Of a stretch of 64,000 bases of DNA, positions 21,688 to 31,424 are shown in pieces. A program made the translations under genes and the position numbers. Every line of letters starts with the position of its first letter. Positions within the stretch are counted from its first letter, which is position 1. The DNA lies in NCBI GenBank assembly GCA_905178155.1, contig CAJINV010000001.1, positions 15,066,142 to 15,130,141 on the forward strand, given 5' to 3'. The notes below the pieces were generated by a model, which saw nothing but the letters and a program-made list of their open reading frames with translations, ran no database searches and was not told where the DNA came from. The stretch is from Amoebophrya sp. A120 (Eukaryota; Sar; Dinophyceae; Syndiniales; Amoebophryaceae).

Positions 21688-24600
21688 TCACAGTGGCACT
21701 GGTCCTCGTCTCTTGCCCTGTTTTTTCTTCTCTTGCTTCTTCGTCATGTCCTTCTTCCCCCCACTCCAGATCGCGAACGACCTCGGCCGGGCCTGCTTCG
21801 ACCGGATCTTTTCCTCTTGTCGCTCCCAGTAGGCGGCCTTGATCGTCGCTAACCTCTTCTGTCGGTAGCTCTTGTCCTGCTTCATCTTCATGTCGTCCTG
21901 CCGTTTCCTCAGCTTTTTGATGTCCGCGGCCGTTCGCGTGATCGGCCCTCCTGCTTTGCCGTGCGAGACCGGGTTTGCGGACTGCTTCTCCTGCTTGGCC
22001 AGCCGTCGCTTCTGCTTGTTTGTTAGGTACTTGGAGTCGACCTCGCCGAAGAAGGGGACAATAGGCTTCTTCGTTACCGCTTTGCCATCCTCGTCGAACT
22101 CGACCGCGCCGGAGGCATCTCCTGCATCATCGTCTACGGTGTCGGTGGCGGTACCTGTTGAGAGTGGAATGGAGCAATTGAGAAAAGGCACGGAAAAGGA
22201 TCATTTCCCAGCTTACGATAGTATCAATAAAGACAGTTGGTGCGACTGAGTAAGGAGAACGACGAGCCGAGAAAAAAAATTATCAAGCTCTTATACCGTT
22301 TTTCTTGCTCGCGAGGAAGCTGAGCGCGGCGTTGCTGTTTTCGAGTTCGCCGACCTGCTGGATGCGCTGCTTCTGCGTCTTCGACCATTTGGCGTAGGCG
22401 TCAGTGCGCTTTGCGTCGCCGCTGACCTGTTAATTATGTTAAAAATTTCGACTGTCTCAATGCTGTGTGGTGAAGAGTGGAAACTTAAGCGAAGAACTCA
22501 AGCGAAGCACTACTCAAGCGACGTACTACTTAAGCGAAACTACTTAAGCGACGCACTACTTAAGCGACACACTACTTTAGAGGAGCACTACTTAAGAGGA
22601 GCACTACTTAAGCGAAGGAAGTACTACTTAAGCAAGGCACTACTGAAGCGCTGCACTACTTAAGCGACGCACTACTTAAGGAAAGCACTACTTATGCGAA
22701 GCACTTAAGCGAAAGACTTAAGCGAAACACATAAGCGAAACACTTAAGCGAACTGTAAGCGAAACACTAAGGCGCAACACTTAAGCGAAACACTTAACTG
22801 AAATACTTAAGCGAAACACATAAGCGAAACACATAAGCGAAACACATAAGCGAAGCACTGAAGTGAAACACTTCAGCGAAACACTTAAGGAGCGAAACGC
22901 TTGAGGAGCGCAACACTTTTTAAGCGAATCGCTTACAACCTGAAGCAGTTGAAGTAGCACGTAAGGAAACTATAAAAACATCCAGCATTCGTACCTTCTT
23001 CCCGGCCTCGTTCGTTCGGTTCTTCTCCCGAATCGCCTTGCCATCGGCGCCGATCTTCACTTGCAGGTACTTCTTTTTCTTGGCGTCCCACCTTCTCACA
23101 AACTGTTGCTTCTGCAACTCCTTGCCGTCATCCCCCATGATGTTGAGCTCGTAACGGTCGAGGTCCAACCCGCGGTCCTTCGCGTCCTCCTCGATCGTTC
23201 GATCGGTGGACAGAAAAAATTGCTCATCCCGAAAGCCCTGCTCCGCGCGGGAGAAGATGTCCTCGCCCACATCCGCGGCCTTGTTGGTAGCGGTAGGAAG
23301 GGCTCGGGGGATTTTTGGCGTTTGTGCATGTATCTTGCTAGAAGTAGCGATTTGATGGCTCGTGGTGTTTTTTGATCTTGCTGATGTTGAAGAACTGGAA
23401 GTAGATTTGGTTGCTGGAATTTGATGTTCGCTTTGATTATACTCAGCAACCTCAATATTCCAGTCGTCCGCGTCGGAATCGTCGTCGTCCATGTAGGTCG
23501 AAGCTATTTGCTTTGCATCCTCCTCCGCAGCAGCAGCAGTACTACTTGGCTTCGAATTTTGCTGTTTCCTTGGTGCCGCACTTTCTGTTCGCTGCCTCTT
23601 CAGCTGTTTCCTCTCTGCTTTCGACAGCTTTTTAATCCCGTTCGCTTCTTCCCCGGCATCTGACGCTGTTGTGCCATCTCCGTCATTTTTACTTCTCTTG
23701 TTGCTGTTCCTTTTCAAGGCGGTTTTTTCTTCCTGGTCGTCCTCCATGTTTTTCTGCAGCATGGACTGTCTGACTTTGACGCAGCCCTCCTGGAAAGCGC
23801 GCTTCTCCTCTAGAACGTTCTATCAAATGTAAAAATGTCTGGGTCTGGAAGAATGCATGTCTGTCATGCTTGTCTGGCATGACTCTTAAATCTGTCATGC
23901 ACGTTGCCCAAGAGCCCCATTTTTCTGTCATGCAGAAACGCAGTTTGTCATGCAGAATAGGCAACACCTAGAGGCTCCGAAACTTGTCATGCTGGGCCAG
24001 CACTTGTGGCCTCATCGTGATACGCCACCCAGCATCACAAATTTCCAGACCCAGACATTTTTGCATTTGATACGTTCTTCATGTTCGCGATGGCGTCAGT
24101 TGAAATCGCGCTGTAAGCGGCCTGTTTCTTCGCGCACACTTGACTTGGCCTGTACTCGCGGATTCCGGCACGAAGGTTCTGGACGTAGGAGCTGGTGGCT
24201 GTGATCGGAGCTTGAGGTTGCTTGTTCTCTGCCGCAGGAGTGTCTATTCCATCCTTTTCCTCAGCCTGCTTTTCCTTCTTTTTCCCGCTCTGGCCTACTG
24301 CGTGCTTCAAAAAGCTCCGAACCAAATCACCAACCTCGGCCGGCTGGTTACTATTTTTCGATGCTTCAGCATTCGGACCACTCTGTGAAGCAGACGCATT
24401 ACTTTTCCCATTCTCTTTCGCTGTTTGGTCGTAACTTGGGTGGATCAAGCACTGCATCTTCTGCGGGCCGCCGATGTCGGCGAGCAGCTCCTTGGCGCGT
24501 CTTACGGACTGCTTTGACGCGGGTGGGCGCGTCTTGAAGTACTGGATGTAACTCGCAGTCATCGACTTGGATAAGGTTACCAAATCGTTTCCGGGATCAT

Positions 24601-26695
24601 TCGCGGCAAATAGCCTCGCCAGCTCCTCTACTTCCAGGGTCAAGTCTGGCACAGCACCCAACATGCCATCGTTGCTCGAGACCGTTGTACTTTGTTCCTT
24701 TGCGGCGTCGTTCCCGCACGCTTGTTCCTGCACTTTGCTCTCATCTCCCTCTTGCCCCTTAGCCTCCTCCGCCTGCTCGGGACTGAGTACTTGGTCCGTC
24801 GGGAGCTTGACCTTCCTGCCCAAGAAAAGCAGGAGTTCCATGCAGTACGGTAAGTCGTCTTTCCCGACCAAACTCGAGCACAACCCCTGTTCGCCCGCGC
24901 GGGCCGTACGCCCGGCGCGGTGGACAAAAAGTTTCGCGGAGGCCGGAAAGTCGTAGTTGATCACGGAATCGAGCAACGGGATGTCGATACCACGGGCGGC
25001 GACGTCCGTTGTGATCAGAACGCCCCGGTGTTTGTGAAATTTCGATACCTGCTCATTTCTCGCCGCCTGGTCCATGTTTCCGTACACCACGCACACGTTC
25101 TTGATGCCGCCGCCGGCGCGCTTAAACAAGCTGGCGAAGAACTCGACGTGATGCCTGGTCGCGACGAAAAATACGACGCCGCGCTCCTTGGAGGAAGACG
25201 ATTGGGCTGTACTGCCTGCAAGAGTGTTACTTCCTTTCTTCCCCTTTCCCTTCCCTTTTTTCCCCGCAATTGTTCCTTTGCTCCCCGCCCGGAGTTGCTC
25301 CAGCTCTAAGTCGTTCGCAGCACCGCCGTTCTTAATCGCAGGTGTCCTCGACGACGACGACCTTGCGTCTGCCCGAAAGTCGGCGGTCAAGTGCCGGCGG
25401 AGCAAGTGCAAAGCAGCTGCGATTTTCTCCTCCTTGCGGACGTAGAGGAACTCCAGTTCCAAATTCTCGGACAAGCTCGTTTCCACATCCAACCGCACCA
25501 CCTCCGGGTCGCGCATTCCTAACCTGGAAAATTGGAACACCTGCGATGGCAAAGTCGCGGAAAACAGCAAACACTGGCGGCTCTGCGGGCAGGCTTCCAT
25601 GATCTTGTGAATCTGTTCCGCGAAACCAAGTTCGAACAAGCGGTCTGCCTCGTCGAAGATGAGCGTTTCCACGCGGGCGAGGGAGAGCTCGGCTTCCACC
25701 ATGTGATGCACCAGTCGTCCGGGCGTGGCGAAGACGACGTCCGGGTTCTGCGCCAGCCTGTCGAACTGCGCTTCCATGGCCTGACCACCCACGAGGAGGC
25801 AAATCCGCAAGTCCCCGCCGTTGGCGTTCAACTGCTTGCAGGCCTTGCTACTCTGCATCGCAAGTTCACGGGTGGGGGAAAGCACCAGGGCGCGGACACC
25901 AACAGTGGTGCTGTGCGTCAGCTCGAGCTTGTGAAGGGTTGGCAGAAGAAAAGCGGCAGTCTGTTTTTATATTTCGTTTGATTGATTTTTTGAATCAGGA
26001 GCTCATCCGTCGGAATGAAAGGCAGAGGTGATGAATGTCTTGGAGTTATGAATTAGGGCCAAAAGGAAGAACAGTCGAATTATTTTTACCTTTCCCGACC
26101 CGGTCCGTGCCATGCCGATGACGTCGCGGCCTCCCATGACAAGGGGGATGCACTTGCGCTGAATGGGCGTCGGCATCTTGTACCCGAGCTTCATAATCGC
26201 GCGGTTCAAGATTGGGTGCAGCCCGAAACTTTCGAAAGACCCTGGTTTAATTTTTTTCTTTTTTGTTGCACTTTCGTCGTCGGCAGGGAGCGCTGGCGTT
26301 TTTATCTTTACCGTCTTTTCCTGTTTGCTCTCATCCTCGTCGTCACTGTCGCTGTCCGAGGCATTTCTGGTGTCACCTTTACCGCGCGACCCTTTTTTTC
26401 CTTTTCCGCCTTTACCTTTTCCCTTTCCCTTTCCGTCCGACTTGCCACTGCCCTTGGTGCTGCTTTTTCCTCCGGAAGATTTGCCTTTCCCTTTTGCTGC
26501 GGACTTCGTGTTTGGCCTATCACCTCCTTTTTTGCCGCTGCCTTTTCCCGCGCCTTTGGATGGTTTTCCACCCGCTTTCGATGTTCCCGAGGCAGGACTA
26601 CTTTTGTCGCTACTGACAGCTGGCTTTGCGGCAGGCTTTGTCGTCTCGGCGGGCTTGCGCACGGCGACAGTCAGCCCTTTCTTCACGATTCCCAT
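21688..26695 (-). CDS. DDX54: DEAD-box RNA helicase DBP10/DDX54
   Basis: Nucleolar ATP-dependent RNA helicase of the DBP10 family, needed for 60S ribosome assembly. Five exons (26695-26090, 25960-24073, 23815-22995, 22426-22297, 22154-21688) give 1303 residues in frame. Order: a long Lys/Gly/Ser tail; Q-motif region FESFGL with PTPIQRK; Walker A ARTGSGKT, split by the first GT-AG intron between K and T; PTRELA; TPGRL; FDEADRLFELGF; FSATLP; TDVAARGIDIP; and HRAGRTARAG followed by LLLFLGR. The ELGFAEQ and LFLGR segments are typical of DBP10 rather than other DEAD proteins. The C-terminal region (RRWDAKKKKYLQ, then AYAKWSKTQKQRIQ) matches the DBP10 C-terminal domain, and the tail is Lys/Arg-rich. 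An acidic/Ser-rich insert lies within helicase domain 2 (after motif III). Introns: one family A introner, three GT-AG, one of which carries a minisatellite. Confidence 0.88.
22427..22994 (-). repeat. degenerate minisatellite filling a DDX54 intron
   Basis: A 568-bp GT-AG intron (sense GTACGA to CAG). From about 22486 to 22930 it consists of imperfect tandem units built on CTTAAGCGA. The left part has roughly 15-bp units (CACTACTTAAGCGA). The right part has roughly 12-13-bp units (CACTTAAGCGAAA). The period and sequence drift along the array. This is the only tandem array of this kind in the window. Confidence 0.85.
23821..24072. mobile_element. introner element, family A
   Basis: 252 bp with TATCAAATGTAAAAATGTC and CTGGGTCTGGAAG at the left and the inverted complement at the right. 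The direct repeat CGTTC is exact (23816-23820, 24073-24077). It interrupts the DDX54 coding frame, and excision gives ANMKNVLEEKRAFQ. It contains TTGTCATGC and TCTGTCATGC motifs several times. Confidence 0.92.
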
Positions 26696-27651
26696 GTTCG
26701 AAAAATTTTTCGTGCCTTAGTCCGAAGGAATGGAAAAGTGAAAAGGAAGGGATAAAACCACCGCTTGGAAATAAACCGTGATGAACGAGGAAATAATGGA
26801 CTAATCTGTGGAATCGCTAAACACAGTCACGACTCTACAAAAATTTTTCCCTTTCTTCCTGTCGTATAGGAATCAGTTCATGAGCCATTTTGCAGGTATA
26901 TTCATATAAGCTACAGAATCACATTCATATAAGCTACAGAACTCTTTTCTTTGTTCAGCACAAGATCATGATCAATATTGTCCTGATCGGAGATGAGAAC
27001 CTCACTCAGCGGATCTCTATTTCCTCGGTCTGTCTTGTGTTTTTCGTTCATTTTTTCCTCTGCCTGAACCGTGTATTGATCTGATTCTTTTCTGATCGCG
27101 GTTTAGAACGGTAATTCGACAGTTAGTTTTAATGCTAGTAGCACAAGCAAGCCCAAGCGATCATCAGAGTAGCGAACTCGCAGCTCATGCGGCACTGCTA
27201 TATCTACATCAAGCTTTTGATCGCAGGCTTCGTCATCATGGTTTCGACCGGCTCCATGTTACAATTGGTGCAGGTGTCCTTGTTGTGATTCTCGATTTTG
27301 TGTTGCAGTCATAAAATTGTGTCGGGCTCTTCACACCTCGTGCGTCTGCCGTGTCTGTAGGTTTGCAACGAAAGTAGCTGATGGCCAAAGCTAGCAATTT
27401 GATACCAATTTCTGTTCAAAACCGGGAAATAAAAATTGCAGAACAGCTAGTTCTATTAAGCAGGCAAAAATTTCAGAGACGCGCTAGTACTCGTCACCGC
27501 ACGATAATCTGCCGAAACAAACGCGAACGCCGAGACGCGCTTGCGCGGTCATAAATTTCAAAAAAAATGCACGGGACGCCGATGCCCACTGCAGATATTC
27601 TGCACAACGAATCCGCGTCAACTAGTAATCGGGTCCCAGCACCATCCTTTT
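26696..27651. other. intergenic, about 950 bp
   Basis: AT-rich spacer between DDX54 and the first secreted orphan. It contains a short duplicated CATATAAGCTACAGAA (near 26903 and 26926). No supported gene. Confidence 0.5.
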
Positions 27652-29592
27652 TCAGCTTCTTCGCCCGAAACCATTTTTGTGTCTATCATTCTTCGGCGAC
27701 ACTGAAGTAGAACCCTGAGATTCATTTTTCTGCAATTGCAAATTGCGCTGGGCCAAGGCCTCCCGCTGTCCCATCCGCAGTTGTTGCAGAAAGTAAAGAG
27801 CTTGATGCCGGTTCAAATTTCTCACGTCGGGTACGACGTGATTCTGGCCCCGCTTGTACTTTTGTGCGGCCGCCTCGATTGCCGCGGCGTGCGCCAGATG
27901 AGGCGACTCCCAAACACTTTCGAAGTGGAGCTGGTGCTCCTCGATAAATTCCAGCGCCTCCACGTGCTGCCGTCCCGCAAACAAGAGCGGGTCGATGTAC
28001 TCTTTTGCATGTTGTAGCCTGCTTTCCTCTATCAAGAGCTCGGCACTTTTCTCCAGCTTTAAATCCCCCCCTTTGGGAAACAACCGCAGGGCAGTGTTGT
28101 GTTGCATATAGGCTGCGTAGGAAGGATCACAATACCTGTCTTCGTCTGCGGCACGACTGCTGCTGTGTGGCTTTTGCGACGACCGCCAGGTTGGTATCAC
28201 ACCGGTTGTCGAACTGGAGGCCGCAGAATGTGGGGACGACTGCTCCTGCTGCTGTGCGCCGGCAGAAACTTGTTCCGGAGAGGAAAGATGTTCACCCGCA
28301 TAACGACAACTGGAGGAATGCGAACGTGGATCATTATATGCGGCGCTTGCGATCGGAGGCCGAACACGAGTGCTCCCTTGAGGGTCTAGCTCCTGCTGCC
28401 GATGCTCTTCAAACACAACCTGCGAACGACTTCCGGGCGTAGTTGTCATCTGCTCCTGCTGCGTTTGCACAACGTCGCTCCCAGCACCTTCTGCAGGAAC
28501 AGAAACCACCGCCACCACCTGCCCACGAGCTTGCGGGTTTGCCTGCTGCACCCGGTACTGGCACTCGTTCCAGTACTGCTGATGCGCCACCTCATTGTTC
28601 AATAACGATTCTAAGGACAGTGTCTGCTCGCAGGCGCCCCGCGGAAACTTGCGCATTCTTTCCTTCACCTCCTCGAGCGACTGCGCTGTCATCAACTCGC
28701 GGGCCTGCTGCTGCAAGGTGTTTAGGCCCGGCGCATCGCACCACTCGTAGTGATGGTAGGTTGAGCTGTGCAGCGCCAGAAGAGACGAGGCAGCTGTGGC
28801 GGGAGGTGGCTGTTGCTCGACTTGATGGGAAAGCATTCGCTCGCCAGCGGTTGGACAGCTGGTGGGGGTACTGCAACATGTTCCGTCGTGCGGCATGAGA
28901 CTATAGTGGCACGGATGGAAAGCGGGGCTCACAGTTTGCTGCGGCACACCGCAAAAGAATTGCTGCGGCTGCTGTTGTAGTTCGGAATTCACCGGCGAAA
29001 CCGCTGCAACCCACGAAGCCGGCGCACCACTACCCGAATATGACTGCTGCACACCACAACTGTTTTCATATTTCGCCATACGGTCTTCTAAGAAGTCTGC
29101 CGTTCGCACACTGCAATTACTTCCCCTACTGTCCTGCGACGCGGACCGCCGGTTCGCACCACTGCTACTCTCGCCCTCATCGGTTGCGCGCGGAAGCGAG
29201 TGGAGTGTTTCTGCGGTTTCGCCGTGGGCACCTCCCCTGTCGGTTGTAAAAGTTCCTTGCTCTTCGTCAGCACTGTCTCCCTCGGCAGCGGCTTGCTTTT
29301 TTCTACTCAACGGCAGCACACTTGCGACTGTTTCCCCGGCAATCTCGTCTGTTGAAAGGTGGACTTTCATATTCACCAGCTTCGCAATCCGTCCATTTGG
29401 CATGGCACCGAGCACGGGCCAAATGTGTAGCGCTGAGAGAAAAAGCAGCGCCATGGTCAAAACTGTCATCCTTTGATTTTGCTGTCGTGTGTGGAAAATG
29501 CTACCAAAACCCATTGTAAGTAAATCCATGAAACTGAGAAAGCGCAAAAAGTCAACGCGTTGCAAAGTAATTCTTGACAATGATAGCTGCAT
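27652..29592 (-). CDS. predicted secreted or signal-anchored orphan, 646 aa
   Basis: Not recognised. A single exon of 646 residues. A hydrophobic segment MTVLTMALLFLSALHIWPVL begins at residue 42. Initiation at Met27 or Met42 would make it a conventional signal peptide; from Met1 it would be a signal anchor. The body is low-complexity and Gln/Ser/His-rich (SELQQQPQQFF, VEQQPPPATAASS, long Ser runs), with a few Cys in the middle (PHDGTCCSTPTSCP). A more ordered helical C-terminal third follows (LLIEESRLQHAKEYIDPLLF, ALYFLQQLRMGQREALAQ) and ends in a basic tail. It begins a run of five minus-strand orphans. Probably lineage-specific; secretion is an inference from the hydrophobic N-terminus. 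Confidence 0.6.
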   Translation of the reverse strand: MQLSLSRITLQRVDFLRFLSFMDLLTMGFGSIFHTRQQNQRMTVLTMALLFLSALHIWPVLGAMPNGRIAKLVNMKVHLSTDEIAGETVASVLPLSRKKQAAAEGDSADEEQGTFTTDRGGAHGETAETLHSLPRATDEGESSSGANRRSASQDSRGSNCSVRTADFLEDRMAKYENSCGVQQSYSGSGAPASWVAAVSPVNSELQQQPQQFFCGVPQQTVSPAFHPCHYSLMPHDGTCCSTPTSCPTAGERMLSHQVEQQPPPATAASSLLALHSSTYHHYEWCDAPGLNTLQQQARELMTAQSLEEVKERMRKFPRGACEQTLSLESLLNNEVAHQQYWNECQYRVQQANPQARGQVVAVVSVPAEGAGSDVVQTQQEQMTTTPGSRSQVVFEEHRQQELDPQGSTRVRPPIASAAYNDPRSHSSSCRYAGEHLSSPEQVSAGAQQQEQSSPHSAASSSTTGVIPTWRSSQKPHSSSRAADEDRYCDPSYAAYMQHNTALRLFPKGGDLKLEKSAELLIEESRLQHAKEYIDPLLFAGRQHVEALEFIEEHQLHFESVWESPHLAHAAAIEAAAQKYKRGQNHVVPDVRNLNRHQALYFLQQLRMGQREALAQRNLQLQKNESQGSTSVSPKNDRHKNGFGRRS

Positions 29593-30263
29593 TCAAGTCG
29601 GGTTCACCATTGCGTCCTGTTGACAAAATTCTGAAGAGAACTTCCGATAAGAAAGGTCGAAGCAAGGGAAGTGGATGAACGCAAACGTGGATGAATCTTG
29701 CCCGATGCAACGAAATACCGCGCCAATTTCTTTGTGTGAAACGACAGAAGACTGTATCTGCAAACCTAGGTGTCTCGGCAAAAGTGACAACTCTCAGAGC
29801 GCCTGTGCTCGTGGAGGTCGAACAACCGCTGATAGTGAAAAAGTACTTGCATCGCACGTCCGATTAGCGAACTTTTGACGACAACGGAGGTACTATAGTT
29901 TTTATCTTTCCATGACAGCGGATGCATTCATTTCAGTTGAGGAATTCCCGTTCGGAGATCATTTTAGAAACGTTGACTCATACGCGGATATACGTCGACT
30001 CTAATTGGTAGGCTGTACTTCGGACTCTGAACCACTTCGTTTCATGAAATACTGTTTCATGCAACTTCACGTGTTTAATCTTGACACTTACTGAAAGGGT
30101 GTTCACACACATCGTACTTACTTATAGATACTTTCGGCAGGAAGTTTGGGGCGCTACATTCAGATGCCTGCGGTTCGCGCTACCCTTTAATTCTTTTTCT
30201 TGGTTGAGCTTATCTTCACCTTGAGCTTCTTTGATTAAATTTCCTTGTACTTTTCTCCGAACT
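29593..30263. other. intergenic
   Basis: About 670 bases, AT-rich. No feature recognised. Confidence 0.5.
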
Positions 30264-30662
30264 TCAGGAAACCCTCTGGACCGGCCGCTCATTTGCATCT
30301 TGCTCTTCTGCAGCCAGAGGTAGTAAGAAGCCGCTATTCAAGTCCAACAGATCTTCATCAACCGACGGCGTGTCCACGTTGCCGTTGGCAGGTTGATGTT
30401 CAGGCGCCGGTTCTCTGTTGCGGCCGTTGGCAGGTTGATGTTCAGGCACCGGTTCTCTAAGTGCGGCTTCAGTAGGTACGAGCCCTCGCCCAAGCAAAGC
30501 AGCGAGTACAGGTCCTCCCCCTGCTTCAAGAGGTCGGCCACCTCCTTCAAGAGGTCGGCCAGCCCTGTTGCGAAGGAGACTTTGAGAACCACGCCCCGAC
30601 TTTCCCATGGCAACCACTGTCAAGGTCAACAGCGCGGACCACAGGAAAGCAACTCGAAACAT
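30264..30662 (-). CDS. small secreted repeat protein, 132 aa
   Basis: Not recognised. The N-terminus MFRVAFLWSALLTLTVVAMG is a typical signal peptide with likely cleavage near residue 19-20. The mature part is short, without cysteines, and built from internal duplications: RPLEGGG followed by RPLEAGG, and REPVPEHQPANG followed by REPAPEHQPANG. The second pair is visible in DNA as duplicated blocks near 30365-30460. The C-terminus is acidic (SVDEDLLDLNS). Size, signal peptide and repeats resemble secreted effectors or surface peptides of parasites, but no function can be assigned. The neighbours are also predicted secreted. Confidence 0.55.
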   Translation of the reverse strand: MFRVAFLWSALLTLTVVAMGKSGRGSQSLLRNRAGRPLEGGGRPLEAGGGPVLAALLGRGLVPTEAALREPVPEHQPANGRNREPAPEHQPANGNVDTPSVDEDLLDLNSGFLLPLAAEEQDANERPVQRVS

Positions 30663-31424
30663 GGTGTCTTGCTCTTGTTCGTTTTGCTCGATCGATATAT
30701 TTATATTCTGTTAACTGGGGGATGGAATGATAAAAATGGGCAAAGAAACAAAGCGTATATCTTCTTGAACTTACTTAATGCACCAGCACGAAAATGCAAG
30801 CTCTTTGGACCGGGGAGTGAAAAGCAAAAGAGGTGTTTGTTTCTACTTTCGAGATGATTACGAAAGGGTACTTCGAAACGTAAAGCGAGTCGCTAACGCT
30901 AAGCGTAAATCAATGAATACTACTTAATTTTTACAATTTCCTTCAAAAAAAGTTCCGCGTTACGCACGAACTTCTAGTTCTATTGCTGTTGCTGATTTCG
31001 AAACTATCGAAGGTTTCCAAACGATTCTTGCAGCCTATTTGAGCTGCCAACAGTTAGACCTCGGCATCGCATAAAATCATGTGTTGTGTTCTCATTTCTA
31101 TCTGAGCCGAAGAAGATGATCTCTGCATTCGTTGCGTGTGCGCACTAGAGAGCTGACTTAAAAAGTATGATTTCAGATCCCGATCCCAGCTGAGACTTAC
31201 GAACTTGATCGCGTGGCGTTGCACAAGCCTCAAGGTTTTGCGTCATATTTGTGAACGATCGCCAGACTCGTAGGCAAGAACAAGATTTTGCTGGTGTAGA
31301 TAAAATTGAAGTTTTTGAAGCATGCAAATGGCCTTTTTGCATGCAAATGGCTTTTTTTGCTGGTGTAGATAAAAAAAACAGTTCGCATGTGGATGGCCTA
31401 ATGTGCTTCAGTACAAAATTCTGA
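30663..31424. other. intergenic with short direct repeats
   Basis: AT-rich. It contains TTTTGCTGGTGTAGATAAAA at 31286-31305 and again at 31355-31374, enclosing GCATGCAAATGGC at 31320-31332 and 31339-31351. No gene is called. Confidence 0.6.

Noticed and set aside
22486-22930. CTTAAGCGA array as a CRISPR-like array
   Set aside because: Units are contiguous without unique spacers, are degenerate, and lie in an intron of a eukaryotic gene.
27132-27314. 60-codon plus-strand frame
   Set aside because: Too short, on the strand opposite to the block, with no motif or start context.
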